From positions 124,001 through 188,000 of the forward strand of contig NZ_JNYY01000001.1 of NCBI RefSeq assembly GCF_000716785.1: a stretch of DNA of 64,000 nt, read 5' to 3'. The translations under genes and the position numbers were made by a program. This DNA comes from Amycolatopsis vancoresmycina (GTDB lineage Bacteria > Actinomycetota > Actinomycetes > Mycobacteriales > Pseudonocardiaceae). The notes under the pieces are model-generated. The model had not been told where the DNA came from. It saw only the letters and a list, made by a program, of their open reading frames with translations, and searched no databases. Shown piece after piece: positions 9,342-17,569 of this stretch (position 1 is its first letter; the number at the start of each line of letters is the position of its first letter).

Positions 9342-11198
9342 TCAGCCGCGCCAGTGCCGATCGAGCAGGGAAGCGCCGTCCTGGACGACTTTCGCGTGGG
9401 CGTCGAGGGTGGTTGCGGTCGCGGTCACCGTGACTTCGACGGTGAGGTGGGCGCCGGTCGCGGTGTCCACGGTGCCGGTGAGCCTGCCGGTGGTGGTCGA
9501 GGCACCCGGGTCGAGCCGGTGCGCGGTGGCGACGAGCTCCTGCTCGACCTCCAGCGTGTGCCGCCCGCCGGGGACGGTGTCCGGCCGGATCCGGTTGCCG
9601 CCGGCCAGGCGCAGGGAAACCGTGTCGTGCAGGAGGTCTTCGACGACCTCCCAGGAGGCCGCCTGGTCGGCGCCCGGCGCCTCGTCGAGGCCGGCGGGTG
9701 CGGGTTCGGGCGGTTCCGGCATCGGGCACGCGACCCCGCGCGCGGGGTCGGCGACCGGCAGGGTCAGCTCCCGCGCCACCGGCCAGCCCGCGGGCGGCTC
9801 CTGCGGCCAGACCCGGGGGAAGTCGCCGGGGGCGACGACGACGCGCAGCCGGTGTCCCGCCGCGACTTCGTACGTGGTCGGGGTCAGCGGCACGATGAAC
9901 TCGCCTTCGCCGTCGCACGCGATGCCCGCGCAGATCAGCACGGACCGGCCGGCGGGGTCGACGTCGGTGAGCTTGACCGACACCCGGGGCCACGGCCCGG
10001 TGAGCGTCACCGACGGCCGTCCGCTGATCAGCCGCGGCCCGGGCAGCGGGGGAGAGGTGTAGCTGAGACTGCGGCTGTCGTCGCCGTGCTGGTCCAGCGG
10101 CAGGCCGAACTGCCCGGCGGGGGTGGCCCAGAGCCCGGACTGCAGGCCGGTGGCGGGGTCCGGAGTGGACGGTGCCGATCGCTGCCAGCTCGCGAGGTCC
10201 TCGGTCCGGACACCGCCGTCCGGCGACCAGGAACCGAACCCGAGCCAGCGCGGCCGGCCGCCCTGGACGTACAGGCGGACTCCGGGGGCGTCGGTACCGG
10301 TGTCCTCGCCGAGCAGCCAGCGGTCCCACCAGGACTTGGCGATCGCCAGGAAGTCGATCGGCGTGACCGGGCACTCCTGCGGCATCACGTGCATCCACGG
10401 CCCGGCGATCAGGGCCTTGGGGCCGCGCAGGCTTTCGTACGCCCGGACCGCGCCGTCCACGAACAGGTCGCGCCAGCCTGCGACGCAGAGCGCGGGGACC
10501 TCGACGGCGGAGACGTCGATCCGGCGCCGGGCCCACACCGGGGAGCCGGGGCCGTTGCGGAAGAGGTCGAGCACGTAGGGCGCGAACGTCAGCCGCCGGT
10601 GCCAGCGCGCCTGCTCGTCCGGGTCGGCGAAGTCGTCCACCGGCGGGAGCACCTGGTTGAACAGCGTGCTCATCGCCCACGACGCCAGTGGCGAGAACGC
10701 CCCGCGCGTCCCGCCGGGGTGCACGAATTCGCGGCCGGGGTCGAGCGGGCCTTCGAGGGCGATGATGGCGCGCAGCGCGTCCGGCCGCCGGGCGGCGGCG
10801 CGCAGGGTCGTGATGGCCCCGTAGGACCCGCCCCACATGCCGACCGCGCCGCTGCACCACGCCTGCCGGGCGCCCCAGCGGATGGCGTCGAGCGCGTCGT
10901 CGGCTTCCCCGGCGTCGAACGGCGGCCGCGGGACCCCGTCCGACGAGCCGGTGCCGAGCATGTCCACGAGCAGGGACGCGTAGCCGCGCTCGGCGAACCA
11001 GCGTTCGGTGGGCGACCCGGTCAGCGCCGAGACGTCCCGGCGGTAGGGCAGGACGGTGACCAGCAGCGGGAACGGTCCCGGCCCGTCGGGCAGGAACAGG
11101 TTGGCCGAAAGGGTGATTCCCGGTTCGAGGGTGGGAATCCGGACGTCGCGCCGGAGCACGACTCCGTGGCGCCGGTCAGTGTCCGTGCGTGCAGGCAT
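9342..11198 (-). CDS. CocE/NonD-family alpha/beta hydrolase
   Basis: 618 residues. The alpha/beta-hydrolase core has the nucleophile elbow MWGGSYGA (Ser125) after LLVDMLGTGSSDG, an inserted helical cap (about 190-300) with AGWRDLF and GPWMH segments, and a jelly-roll C-terminal domain from about residue 420. This matches cocaine esterase and X-Pro dipeptidyl-peptidase relatives, which cleave esters, amides or X-Pro peptides. There is no signal peptide. ATG 11198 is preceded by GGAGG eight bases upstream. It is the first enzyme gene after the operon promoter region, 26 bp from the binding-protein gene. A second family member ends at base 360, facing this operon, so two paralogues flank the locus. 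Confidence 0.9.
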   Translation of the reverse strand: MPARTDTDRRHGVVLRRDVRIPTLEPGITLSANLFLPDGPGPFPLLVTVLPYRRDVSALTGSPTERWFAERGYASLLVDMLGTGSSDGVPRPPFDAGEADDALDAIRWGARQAWCSGAVGMWGGSYGAITTLRAAARRPDALRAIIALEGPLDPGREFVHPGGTRGAFSPLASWAMSTLFNQVLPPVDDFADPDEQARWHRRLTFAPYVLDLFRNGPGSPVWARRRIDVSAVEVPALCVAGWRDLFVDGAVRAYESLRGPKALIAGPWMHVMPQECPVTPIDFLAIAKSWWDRWLLGEDTGTDAPGVRLYVQGGRPRWLGFGSWSPDGGVRTEDLASWQRSAPSTPDPATGLQSGLWATPAGQFGLPLDQHGDDSRSLSYTSPPLPGPRLISGRPSVTLTGPWPRVSVKLTDVDPAGRSVLICAGIACDGEGEFIVPLTPTTYEVAAGHRLRVVVAPGDFPRVWPQEPPAGWPVARELTLPVADPARGVACPMPEPPEPAPAGLDEAPGADQAASWEVVEDLLHDTVSLRLAGGNRIRPDTVPGGRHTLEVEQELVATAHRLDPGASTTTGRLTGTVDTATGAHLTVEVTVTATATTLDAHAKVVQDGASLLDRHWRG

Positions 11199-11338
11199 CG
11201 CCGCCTCCGCTGTCGCCGGAATCGAGTGGGTACGAGATCGAATACTTCAGTACCGGATTCCGTACGGTAAACACACGGGCGGGGGCGGCGCAAGACCCGC
11301 GGCGGACGAGTTGTCGCTCGGCTGAGCGAGGCGAAAAG
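11199..11338 (-). promoter_or_regulatory. Promoter and candidate TetR operator of the hydrolase/transporter operon
   Basis: This 140-bp gap lies between the TetR stop and the CocE start. TACCG (11251-11255) and CGGTA form an inverted repeat, and GTACGGTA (11262-11269) recurs in reverse orientation (TACCGTAC, 12019-12026) upstream of the TetR gene. A shared 8-mer in front of both the regulator and the operon is what an autoregulated TetR would need. It is the less G+C-rich part of the local sequence, as expected for a promoter. Confidence 0.5.
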
Positions 11339-11971
11339 CTACTTCGCGGCTTGGTTGGTCAGCGCGGCGAGGACGAGCCCGCCGAGTTCGGTGTAGGCGT
11401 CGGCCATGGACAGCCCCGAGCGGTCGAGCAGTTCCCCGTGCTGGATGCCGTCGATGAGGAGGCTGACCGCGGCGCCGACGAAGTCCGCGTTCACCGCGCG
11501 GAACGCGCCCGAGGCCACGCCGTCCTGAATGGACTCCCGGACGTGGTGGGCGGCGGCGAGCGAATGCCGCGCGTACAGCTCGGCGGTGGCTTCGAAGCTG
11601 AGCAGGTCCGCGTAGCACTCCGGCGACATCCGCCGCAGCTCAGAACCCAGGCCGGCGAGGTACTCGGCGATGCGCTGCGAGGGGTCGGTGATCGGCCCGG
11701 CCTTCTCCTCGACCCGGGCGGCCGCCTCCTGGAAGAAGTGGCGGACGGCCACCACGACCAGCTGCTCCTTGCTGCCGGCCACCGCGTACAGCGTCGACTT
11801 CGAGCACTGCAGCCTGCTGGCCAGGTCGTCCACGGTCAGCCGGGCGAAACCCTCGTCGAGGAAAAGCCGTTCCAGGCGCAGGATCAGCTCCTCGCGCTTG
11901 GCGTCGGACATACGTCGGCTTCGTGCCGTGCGCGCTCCCGGTGGCGTCATCCAAGGTGGCTTCGCGGTCAT
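11339..11971 (-). CDS. TetR-family transcriptional regulator of the transporter operon
   Basis: 210 residues from ATG 11971. The N-terminal TetR helix-turn-helix covers about residues 25-70 (TVDDLASRLQCSKSTLYAVAGSKEQL). The C-terminal ligand-binding part is helical. Two other starts are possible: ATG 12031, which would run over a candidate operator, and ATG 11911, which has no ribosome-binding site. ATG 11971 has GAGG ten bases upstream. It is transcribed in the same direction as the CocE-transporter operon 140 bp downstream, and both upstream regions share GTACGGTA, so it probably represses that operon and itself. The inducer is unknown; the imported glycoside or its aglycone is a reasonable guess. 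Confidence 0.85.
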   Translation of the reverse strand: MTAKPPWMTPPGARTARSRRMSDAKREELILRLERLFLDEGFARLTVDDLASRLQCSKSTLYAVAGSKEQLVVVAVRHFFQEAAARVEEKAGPITDPSQRIAEYLAGLGSELRRMSPECYADLLSFEATAELYARHSLAAAHHVRESIQDGVASGAFRAVNADFVGAAVSLLIDGIQHGELLDRSGLSMADAYTELGGLVLAALTNQAAK

Positions 11972-12018
11972 GGTTCCGTAGCCTCGCACACGCCCGGGTG
12001 TGAGGCGGCGCGCGGTAC

Positions 12019-12026
12019 TACCGTAC
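12019..12026. promoter_or_regulatory. Candidate TetR operator upstream of the TetR gene
   Basis: TACCGTAC, the reverse complement of the 8-mer at 11262-11269, sits within a larger inverted repeat GGTAC-TACC-GTACC at 12014-12027, about 50 bp before the chosen TetR start. Confidence 0.45.
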
Positions 12027-12040
12027 CCCATCGCGTACCC

Positions 12041-12889
12041 TCACGGGAGAAGACCGAACCGCCGGGCGGTGACCACGGCCTCCATCCGGCTGCGCGCCAC
12101 GAGCTTGCGCGAGGCGCTGCGCAGGTAGCTCTTCACCGTCTCCGTGGAGATCCCGAGGTCCTCGGCGATCTGCTGGTTGGTCCAGCCGAGGGCCACGCAG
12201 GCGAGCACGTCGAGCTCCCGCGCCGCCAGTCTGGGGAGGTTCCCGGCCCGCGCCGGGCGGCCGGAGACGGCGGACAGCGTCTCGCAGATCGCGCGGACGC
12301 GGGCGCGCAGCACCGGGTCCTCGACGCTCTGGCTGAGGGTCCTCAGCTCGGCGTAGGCCTCCCGGACCAGCTCCCAGTGCGGCCGGTGGCAGTCGGTGGC
12401 GTCGTAGCGGTCGAGCCAGGCGAGCCGCCGCGTCACCTCGTCGCGCACCGCCAGGGTCTGCTCGAGCTCGCGCGCCGACTCCACGACGGCGTGGACGACC
12501 CGATCGCCCAGCGGCAGCGAGCTGCGCAGCGCGCCGTAGAGCACGCCGCGGACGTTCCGCCTCACCACCACCGGCACGGCGACCACCGCGCGCAGCCCTT
12601 CGGCCACGATGATGTGGTCGTAGTGGTGGCTGATGCCGGGGGAGCGCACGTAGTCGTCGACGACGACCGGCCGCCGCTGCGCCACCGCCTTCCCGCCGAG
12701 CCCGCGCCCGTACTCCAGGCTGACGCCGCGCAGCGCGCCGGTGTGCGGGCCGGTGATCTGGCTCAGCTGCACCTGCCGCCCGGCGCCGACTTCGCCGCCG
12801 AAGGTCAGCGGCAGGCCGGTCGCGTCGCGCATCCGGGCCAGCGCGCGATGGATCTCCGGGCGGTCGTCGGCCGTGGCGTTCGGGTTCAC
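12041..12889 (-). CDS. GAF-domain LuxR-type transcriptional regulator
   Basis: 282 residues from GTG 12889, which has a strong GAGGAGGCAGGC site immediately upstream; a longer frame to 12988 lacks one. Residues 30-165 form a GAF-like sensor, with RRPVVVDDYV and a GLRAVVAVPVVVR strand. The C-terminal 65 residues are a LuxR/NarL helix-turn-helix: LAARELDVLACVALGWTNQQIAEDLGIS. It is divergent from the acyl-CoA synthetase at 13022, sharing a 132-bp gap, so it is probably that gene's regulator, sensing a small molecule through the GAF domain. There is no receiver domain, so phosphorylation control is not expected. Confidence 0.85.
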   Translation of the reverse strand: MNPNATADDRPEIHRALARMRDATGLPLTFGGEVGAGRQVQLSQITGPHTGALRGVSLEYGRGLGGKAVAQRRPVVVDDYVRSPGISHHYDHIIVAEGLRAVVAVPVVVRRNVRGVLYGALRSSLPLGDRVVHAVVESARELEQTLAVRDEVTRRLAWLDRYDATDCHRPHWELVREAYAELRTLSQSVEDPVLRARVRAICETLSAVSGRPARAGNLPRLAARELDVLACVALGWTNQQIAEDLGISTETVKSYLRSASRKLVARSRMEAVVTARRFGLLP

Positions 12890-13021
12890 GCCTGCCTCCT
12901 CGAAGACGTCGCGTGCGGGATTCGCTCCCCTCAGGCGGGGGTAGCCGGGCTTTCGCCGCGATGAGACATTTTTGCCACGGTACGGCACTGCGGCGGTATC
13001 GCGTAGGTCCAGGAGGTCCTG

Positions 13022-14647
13022 ATGACGAGCATCCAGCGCCGGGTCGAGGACCTCCGCTCACGGTTCGACCGGCCCCGGGTCCGCGCCGCGGAGCTGCTGT
13101 GCGACCGGCACCCCGGGGACGCCGTCGCGTTCACCGTCGTGGAGCCGGATCTGTCCTCGCGCGACTGGACTTTCGCTGCCCTGCAGGACTCCTCCGCCCG
13201 GCTGGCCACGGCGCTGGCCGAGCTCGGCGCCGGTCCCGGCGACCGCGTCGCCACCCTGCTCGGCAAGTCGGCGGACCTGGTCGTCACGCTGCTCGCGATC
13301 TGGCGGATCGGCGCGGTCCACGTGCCCCTGTTCACCGCGCTCGCCCCGCCGTCGATCGCCGGGCGGATCGCCGGCAGCGGCGCGCGGATCGTGGTCACCG
13401 AACCCGGGCAGCGGGCGAAACTCGGGCCCAGCGAAGACATCCCGGCGGCGTGGCGGCTGACCGTGATCACCACCGGCGCCGTGGACCACCCCGGCGACCA
13501 CAGCTTCGAGCGGCTGCTGGCGGCGCCGCCGCAGCCGGTCCCGGTCACGACGAGCGGGGACGCGACGCTGGTCGAGCTGTACACGTCCGGCACCACCGGG
13601 ACTCCCAAGGGCGTGCCCGTGCCGCTGTGGGCGGTCGCGTCCATGCTGGCCTACCAGGAGTTCGGGCTCGACCACGAGGAATCGGACGTGTTCTGGAACG
13701 CCGCCGACCCGGGCTGGGCCTACGGCCTCTACCACGCGATCCTCGGCCCGCTCGGCCTCGGCCGGCGCGCCCTGTTGCTCCACAGTGGATTCTCCGCGCG
13801 GCTGACCTGGCAGGTGCTGGCGGCCTTCCGGGTCACCAACTTCACCGCCGGGCCGACGGTGTACCGCGCGCTGCGCACGGCCGAAGGGCTCGCTCCGGCG
13901 GATCTGGCGCTGCGGCACTGTTCGTCGGCGGGGGAGCCGCTGCCGCCCGAGGTGAGCGACTGGGCCGAGCGCGTCCTCGGCGTGCCGGTGCTGGACCACT
14001 ACGGGCAGACGGAACTGGGCATGGCCGTGGCCAACGCCTGGCACCCCGCCCTGCTCGGCGAGCGGCGGCCCGGCTCGATGGGCCGGGCCCTGCCGGGCTG
14101 GCGGCTGGACGTGCTGCGGCCGGAGACGGCCGAGCCCGCGGCCGACGGCGAACGCGGGCGGCTGGCGGTCGACCTGGCCGCCAGCCCGTTAATGTGGTTC
14201 ACCGGGTACCGGGGTGCGCCCGGGCGCACGGCCGAGCGGTTCACCGCGGACCGGCGCTGGTACCTCACCGGCGACACCGCCGCGCGGGACGCCGACGGGA
14301 CCTTCCGCTTCACCGCCCGCGACGACGACGTCATCCTGATGGCGGGCTACCGGATCGGACCGTCCGAAGTGGAATCCGTGCTGCTGGGCCACCCGGCCGT
14401 CGCGGAGGCCGCCGTCGTCGGCGCCCCGGACGAGCTGCGGGGCGAGGTGGTCACGGCCCACGTCGTCGTGCGTCACGGGCACGACGCGGGCCCGGCACTG
14501 GCGGCCGAGCTGCAGGCACTGGTGAAGACCCGGTTCGCCGCGCACGCCTACCCGCGGGCCGTCCACTTCGTCCCGGCCCTGCCGAAGACGCCCAGCGGCA
14601 AGCTGCAGCGCTCGGCGCTGCGCTACGCCGAGCGCCACTCCCAGTAG
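13022..14647 (+). CDS. AMP-dependent acyl-CoA synthetase (acetyl/medium-chain type)
   Basis: 541 residues of the ANL adenylating superfamily. The P-loop-like motif YTSGTTGTPKGVP lies near residue 187, GQTELGM and YLTGDTA follow, and the C-terminal catalytic lysine is in PKTPSGKLQR. It forms acyl-CoA from a carboxylate, ATP and CoA. The DPGWAYGLYHAILGPL segment resembles acetyl-CoA synthetase and ACSM-type enzymes more than long-chain ligases; the chain length is not determinable here. ATG 13022 is preceded by an ideal AGGAGGT. The gene is divergent from the GAF-LuxR gene and followed by a GC-rich hairpin. Confidence 0.9.
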   Translation: MTSIQRRVEDLRSRFDRPRVRAAELLCDRHPGDAVAFTVVEPDLSSRDWTFAALQDSSARLATALAELGAGPGDRVATLLGKSADLVVTLLAIWRIGAVHVPLFTALAPPSIAGRIAGSGARIVVTEPGQRAKLGPSEDIPAAWRLTVITTGAVDHPGDHSFERLLAAPPQPVPVTTSGDATLVELYTSGTTGTPKGVPVPLWAVASMLAYQEFGLDHEESDVFWNAADPGWAYGLYHAILGPLGLGRRALLLHSGFSARLTWQVLAAFRVTNFTAGPTVYRALRTAEGLAPADLALRHCSSAGEPLPPEVSDWAERVLGVPVLDHYGQTELGMAVANAWHPALLGERRPGSMGRALPGWRLDVLRPETAEPAADGERGRLAVDLAASPLMWFTGYRGAPGRTAERFTADRRWYLTGDTAARDADGTFRFTARDDDVILMAGYRIGPSEVESVLLGHPAVAEAAVVGAPDELRGEVVTAHVVVRHGHDAGPALAAELQALVKTRFAAHAYPRAVHFVPALPKTPSGKLQRSALRYAERHSQ

Positions 14648-14665
14648 TTTTTCCCCGGTTTTCCC

Positions 14666-14696
14666 CACCCGCGCGCGATTTCCGCGCGCCGGGGTG
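14666..14696 (+). terminator. GC-rich hairpin after the acyl-CoA synthetase
   Basis: CACCCGCGCGCG and CGCGCGC-GGGGTG flank an ATTTC loop, with a two-base bulge. It follows a TTTTCCCC run 19 bp after the stop. A factor-independent terminator is the simplest reading. Confidence 0.5.
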
Positions 14697-14868
14697 TTCC
14701 CGGCTGCCCGCCAGGCCCCGGGATCCCGTCTCCCGCGCCGGCCCGGCGCGGGCGAGGAGAGCCGGCCGCTCTCCTGCCAACGCCTGGCGTCCCCGGGCCG
14801 GTCGCACCGGCGCGCCCGAGCATGCCCGGGGACGCCGGGCACCGCATCCCCGCACCCTGGAGGCAACG

Positions 14869-15921
14869 ATGCCCAGGCCCGTCCAAGACCGGCAGATCCA
14901 GTCCCGTGTGGACGAACCCGTGCCCGCGCGGGTGTCCCGGCGGAAGTTCGTCCTCGGGGCGGCGGCGGGGTTGTCCGCGCTCGCCGTCGCCCGGCCCGCG
15001 CTCGCGGGCGCCACCACGGCGCCGCGGGCGGTGGCCGACAGCGGGGCGCGGGTGATCGCCGAGCAGCGGCTGAGTCCCACCATGCTCGACCTGACCGTCG
15101 ACTCCCCGGCGCTGGCGGCCACGGCGATGGTGCGGCTGCTGCACCCGCCGGCCTGGACGCCCGGCGCCACGCGCACCTGGCCCGTGCTGTACCTGCTCCA
15201 CGGCGCGGGCGACGACTACACGTCGTGGACGCGCTCGACCGACGTCGCCGCCTTCACCCGCGGCGCGGAGATGCTGGTGGTGATGCCCTCGGGCGGCCGG
15301 GACGGGTTCTACTCGGACTGGTACAACCGGGGCGCGGGCGGCGCGCCGCGCTGGGAGACGTTCCACCTGACCGAACTGCGCCAGCTCCTCGAGCGGGGCT
15401 ACGGCGCGGGCACCGTCCGGTCGATCGCGGGCCTGTCGATGGGCGGCCTCGGCGCGCTGGCGTACGCGGGCCGCCACCCTGGGATGTTCGCCGCGGCAGC
15501 GTCCTACAGCGGCGTGGTGCACACGACGTACGAGGCCGCCCGCGGGTCGAGCCTGATCCAGGGCGTCCTCGTGAAGGACGGCTACGACCCCACGGCCCTG
15601 TGGGGCGACCCGAACCTGAACGCGGACGTCTGGGCGGCGCACAACCCGTACGCCCTGGCCCGCACCCTGGCCGGCATCCCGCTGTTCCTGGCGTGCGGCA
15701 ACGGCACCCCGGGCGTGCTCGACCCGCCGGGCACCCCGCCCGACCTGTTCATCGAGCCGCTGTGCGCCGAGATGAACACCGCCCTCGCCGGGCGTCTCCG
15801 TGAGGTGGGCGCCACGGTCACGACGGACTTCTACGGCCCGGGCACGCACAACTGGCCCTGGTGGCAGCGGTCGCTGCACGAGTCGTTCCCGATGCTGACG
15901 CAGCCGCTGCGCCTGGGCTGA
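14869..15921 (+). CDS. Tat-exported alpha/beta-hydrolase esterase (antigen-85/esterase-D-like)
   Basis: 350 residues. The twin-arginine signal SRRKFVLGAAAGL is followed by a hydrophobic stretch and an ALA-G cleavage region near residue 43, so the protein is secreted folded. The mature part has the putative-esterase fold: PVLYLLHGAGDDYTSW, nucleophile Ser190 in GLSMGG, and a C-terminal His in GPGTHNWPWW. These are features of the antigen-85/mycolyltransferase and S-formylglutathione-hydrolase-like family. ATG 14869 has GGAGG seven bases upstream. In mycolate-free actinomycetes such proteins are generic esterases, so a mycolyltransferase role is not claimed. Confidence 0.87.
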   Translation: MPRPVQDRQIQSRVDEPVPARVSRRKFVLGAAAGLSALAVARPALAGATTAPRAVADSGARVIAEQRLSPTMLDLTVDSPALAATAMVRLLHPPAWTPGATRTWPVLYLLHGAGDDYTSWTRSTDVAAFTRGAEMLVVMPSGGRDGFYSDWYNRGAGGAPRWETFHLTELRQLLERGYGAGTVRSIAGLSMGGLGALAYAGRHPGMFAAAASYSGVVHTTYEAARGSSLIQGVLVKDGYDPTALWGDPNLNADVWAAHNPYALARTLAGIPLFLACGNGTPGVLDPPGTPPDLFIEPLCAEMNTALAGRLREVGATVTTDFYGPGTHNWPWWQRSLHESFPMLTQPLRLG

Positions 15922-16147
15922 CGCCCGGGGGATTCCCGGGGTATCACCCGCGGGGTGGTGGGCCCGGGCCCCCGGCACCCGTAGTTTCGCACCGGGCGGC
16001 GAGTGGGCGACGCCGCCGGCGGGAGCGAGCACGCGGGGACGGCTCCCGAACGAACCGGGGTGACCGGCGCCCCTCGGCGGTCACCCCGGCTCCGGCTCCG
16101 GCGTGGCCGCACGAGCTCCGGGGCCCGGCTCGCGAGGTGCCCGGGTT

Positions 16148-16193
16148 GTCGTGAGTGGTAAGGAGGGTTAGAACCCTCCTTACCACTCACGAC
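16148..16193. terminator. Perfect 22-bp-arm palindrome, bidirectional terminator
   Basis: The left arm (16148-16169) and right arm (16172-16193) are exact reverse complements around an AG centre. The core GAGTGGTAAGGAGGGTT is the same as in the copy at 2859-2902. It lies between convergent genes (esterase ending 15921, TetR ending 16210). Apparent short reading frames across it on both strands are translations of the palindrome, not genes. Confidence 0.85.
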
Positions 16194-16209
16194 CGGCCAC
16201 GGGCGGCGG

Positions 16210-16839
16210 TCAGGCCGGCTCCGGGGGCTCCAGGGACAACCGCGCCGACGTGCCCGGCTCGACCAGGCCCGGCAGGCGCTGCCGCCACATCGCGCGGACC
16301 CGGCCGACCAGGTCGTGCTCGCCGGTCGTCGCGCGGGCGAGCAGCGGGGTTCCCGCGAACTCCGCGATCGTGCTCTCCGCCGCCGCCCGGACGTCCACGC
16401 CGGCGCGGAGCTCGCCCGCGCGGCGGGCGCGGTGCAGCAGCTCGCGCACGACTGCCAGCCAGCCGAGGAAGTGCGCCGGCGCCAGGACGTCCGCCAGCTC
16501 CGCGTGCAGGGGGAGCTGCACGCTCGCCCGGTAGGCCGGGTCGTGCTGGTGGCGCCGGGCGACCTCGAACGTCAGCCCGATCAGCACCTGGACCGGGCTG
16601 GGGTGCCGCGCGGACAGCCGGGCCGCCAGCTCCCACCACAGCGGGCAGTACCGTTCGACCACGGCCGCCGCCAGTGCCGCCTTGGACGGGAAGTGGCAGT
16701 ACAGCGCCCCCTTCGTCACCTCGGCTTCCGCGCATACGGTGTCCAGCGTGGTGCCGGCGAACCCGACCCGGTCGAAGATCGCGGCGGCGGCGTCGACGAG
16801 CTCCTCGCGCGTGCGGCGGCCGCGGGCGGTGCCGGTCAC
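16210..16839 (-). CDS. TetR-family regulator, gamma-butyrolactone-receptor-like
   Basis: 209 residues from GTG 16839. The N-terminal helix-turn-helix (about 10-55) has RTREELVDAAAAIFDRVGF and VTKGALYCHFPSKAALA, very close in style to ArpA/ScbR butyrolactone receptors. The C-terminal domain is helical. The start overlaps the stop of the SnoaL-like gene as GTGA, so the two are coupled. Whether it binds a butyrolactone is untested; the conserved ligand-pocket Trp of that family cannot be assigned confidently by eye. No butyrolactone synthase gene is in the window. Confidence 0.8.
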   Translation of the reverse strand: MTGTARGRRTREELVDAAAAIFDRVGFAGTTLDTVCAEAEVTKGALYCHFPSKAALAAAVVERYCPLWWELAARLSARHPSPVQVLIGLTFEVARRHQHDPAYRASVQLPLHAELADVLAPAHFLGWLAVVRELLHRARRAGELRAGVDVRAAAESTIAEFAGTPLLARATTGEHDLVGRVRAMWRQRLPGLVEPGTSARLSLEPPEPA

Positions 16840-17255
16840 GCGGCCGGACCGACCGGGTGCGTGAGCAGCCAGCACGAGTCGACGAGGTCGGCGCCGGCCG
16901 TGAGCGAAACGGCGAACTCGTACGACGACTCGCTGCCGTCGGTCCTGGCCTGGCAGCGGAGGCGGCCCAGCACCACGACCGTGTCCTCCTCGGTGAGCCA
17001 GCGGCCGACGCTGAGCCCGGCGACGGTCATCGCGGAATCGAACGCGGACAGGAACGATTCCACCTGCCGCCGGGTGCAGGTTTGCGTGGTTCCGCCGGGC
17101 TGCGCCGGAGTCGGGCCGTGCCATTCGACGCGCGGGGCGAGCAGTTGCGCGACCCCGGCGAAGTCGCCGGCGCCGAACCGCAGCAGTGCCTGCTGCGCGA
17201 GGACGACGGCGGCCGGATCCGGGTGGCGGCAACGGCTCTGCGCAACGGAGTTCAC
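16836..17255 (-). CDS. SnoaL/NTF2-like protein
   Basis: 139 residues with the cone-shaped NTF2 pattern: N-terminal helix, LAPRVEWHGP, a charged middle helix, and C-terminal strands (EEDTVVVLGRLRC, SSYEFAVSLTAG). SnoaL-like proteins include polyketide cyclases, limonene epoxide hydrolases and many small-molecule binders, so no reaction is assigned. It is first in a two-gene unit with the TetR regulator, overlapping it by 4 bp. It could be a sensor or detoxifying partner of that regulator. Confidence 0.75.
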   Translation of the reverse strand: MNSVAQSRCRHPDPAAVVLAQQALLRFGAGDFAGVAQLLAPRVEWHGPTPAQPGGTTQTCTRRQVESFLSAFDSAMTVAGLSVGRWLTEEDTVVVLGRLRCQARTDGSESSYEFAVSLTAGADLVDSCWLLTHPVGPAA

Positions 17256-17569
17256 GCGGTCTCCCGGGGATTTCGCGGCCGGACGGGCACGGGCGGCCGG
17301 ATCGCACGGGCGGTCCGGCCGGGAGGGACCCTACCGGAAAACCCGGTCCCCGCCGCGCATCCGGCGCCGATTCACCATCAAGAACGAAGCCGTTCGCATG
17401 CGATCTTTCCGCCATTTGCGGTGCGCCGGACCGATTCGCCGATCCGGACCGGCCGACCGGCCGGATGCGGCCACGGGACCGTGCGGTTCGCCGTGCGGAT
17501 TGCCCGTGCCGCAACGGGTCCCCGACGATCGGCCGTGATCGATCCGCACCCGGCCCCGAGGAGAATCCC
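17256..17569. other. Divergent intergenic region
   Basis: 314 bp between the divergent SnoaL-like and DUF4142 genes. No credible gene. The part around 17365-17410 is visibly lower in G+C and may hold the promoters. GAGGAG at 17558-17563 is the ribosome-binding site of the gene at 17570. Confidence 0.6.

Noticed and set aside
9354..11270. Long plus-strand frame opposite the CocE-type gene
   Set aside because: High-G+C antisense shadow: no ribosome-binding site or domain, while the minus strand encodes a full hydrolase with its active site.
12041..12988. Longer start (12988) for the GAF-LuxR gene
   Set aside because: No ribosome-binding site, and it would run into the divergent promoter; GTG 12889 has an excellent site.
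15944..16186. Short frames reading V-R-R-V-(L/R)-TLLTTH across the palindromes
   Set aside because: They are translations of the palindromic terminator and occur only where it does.
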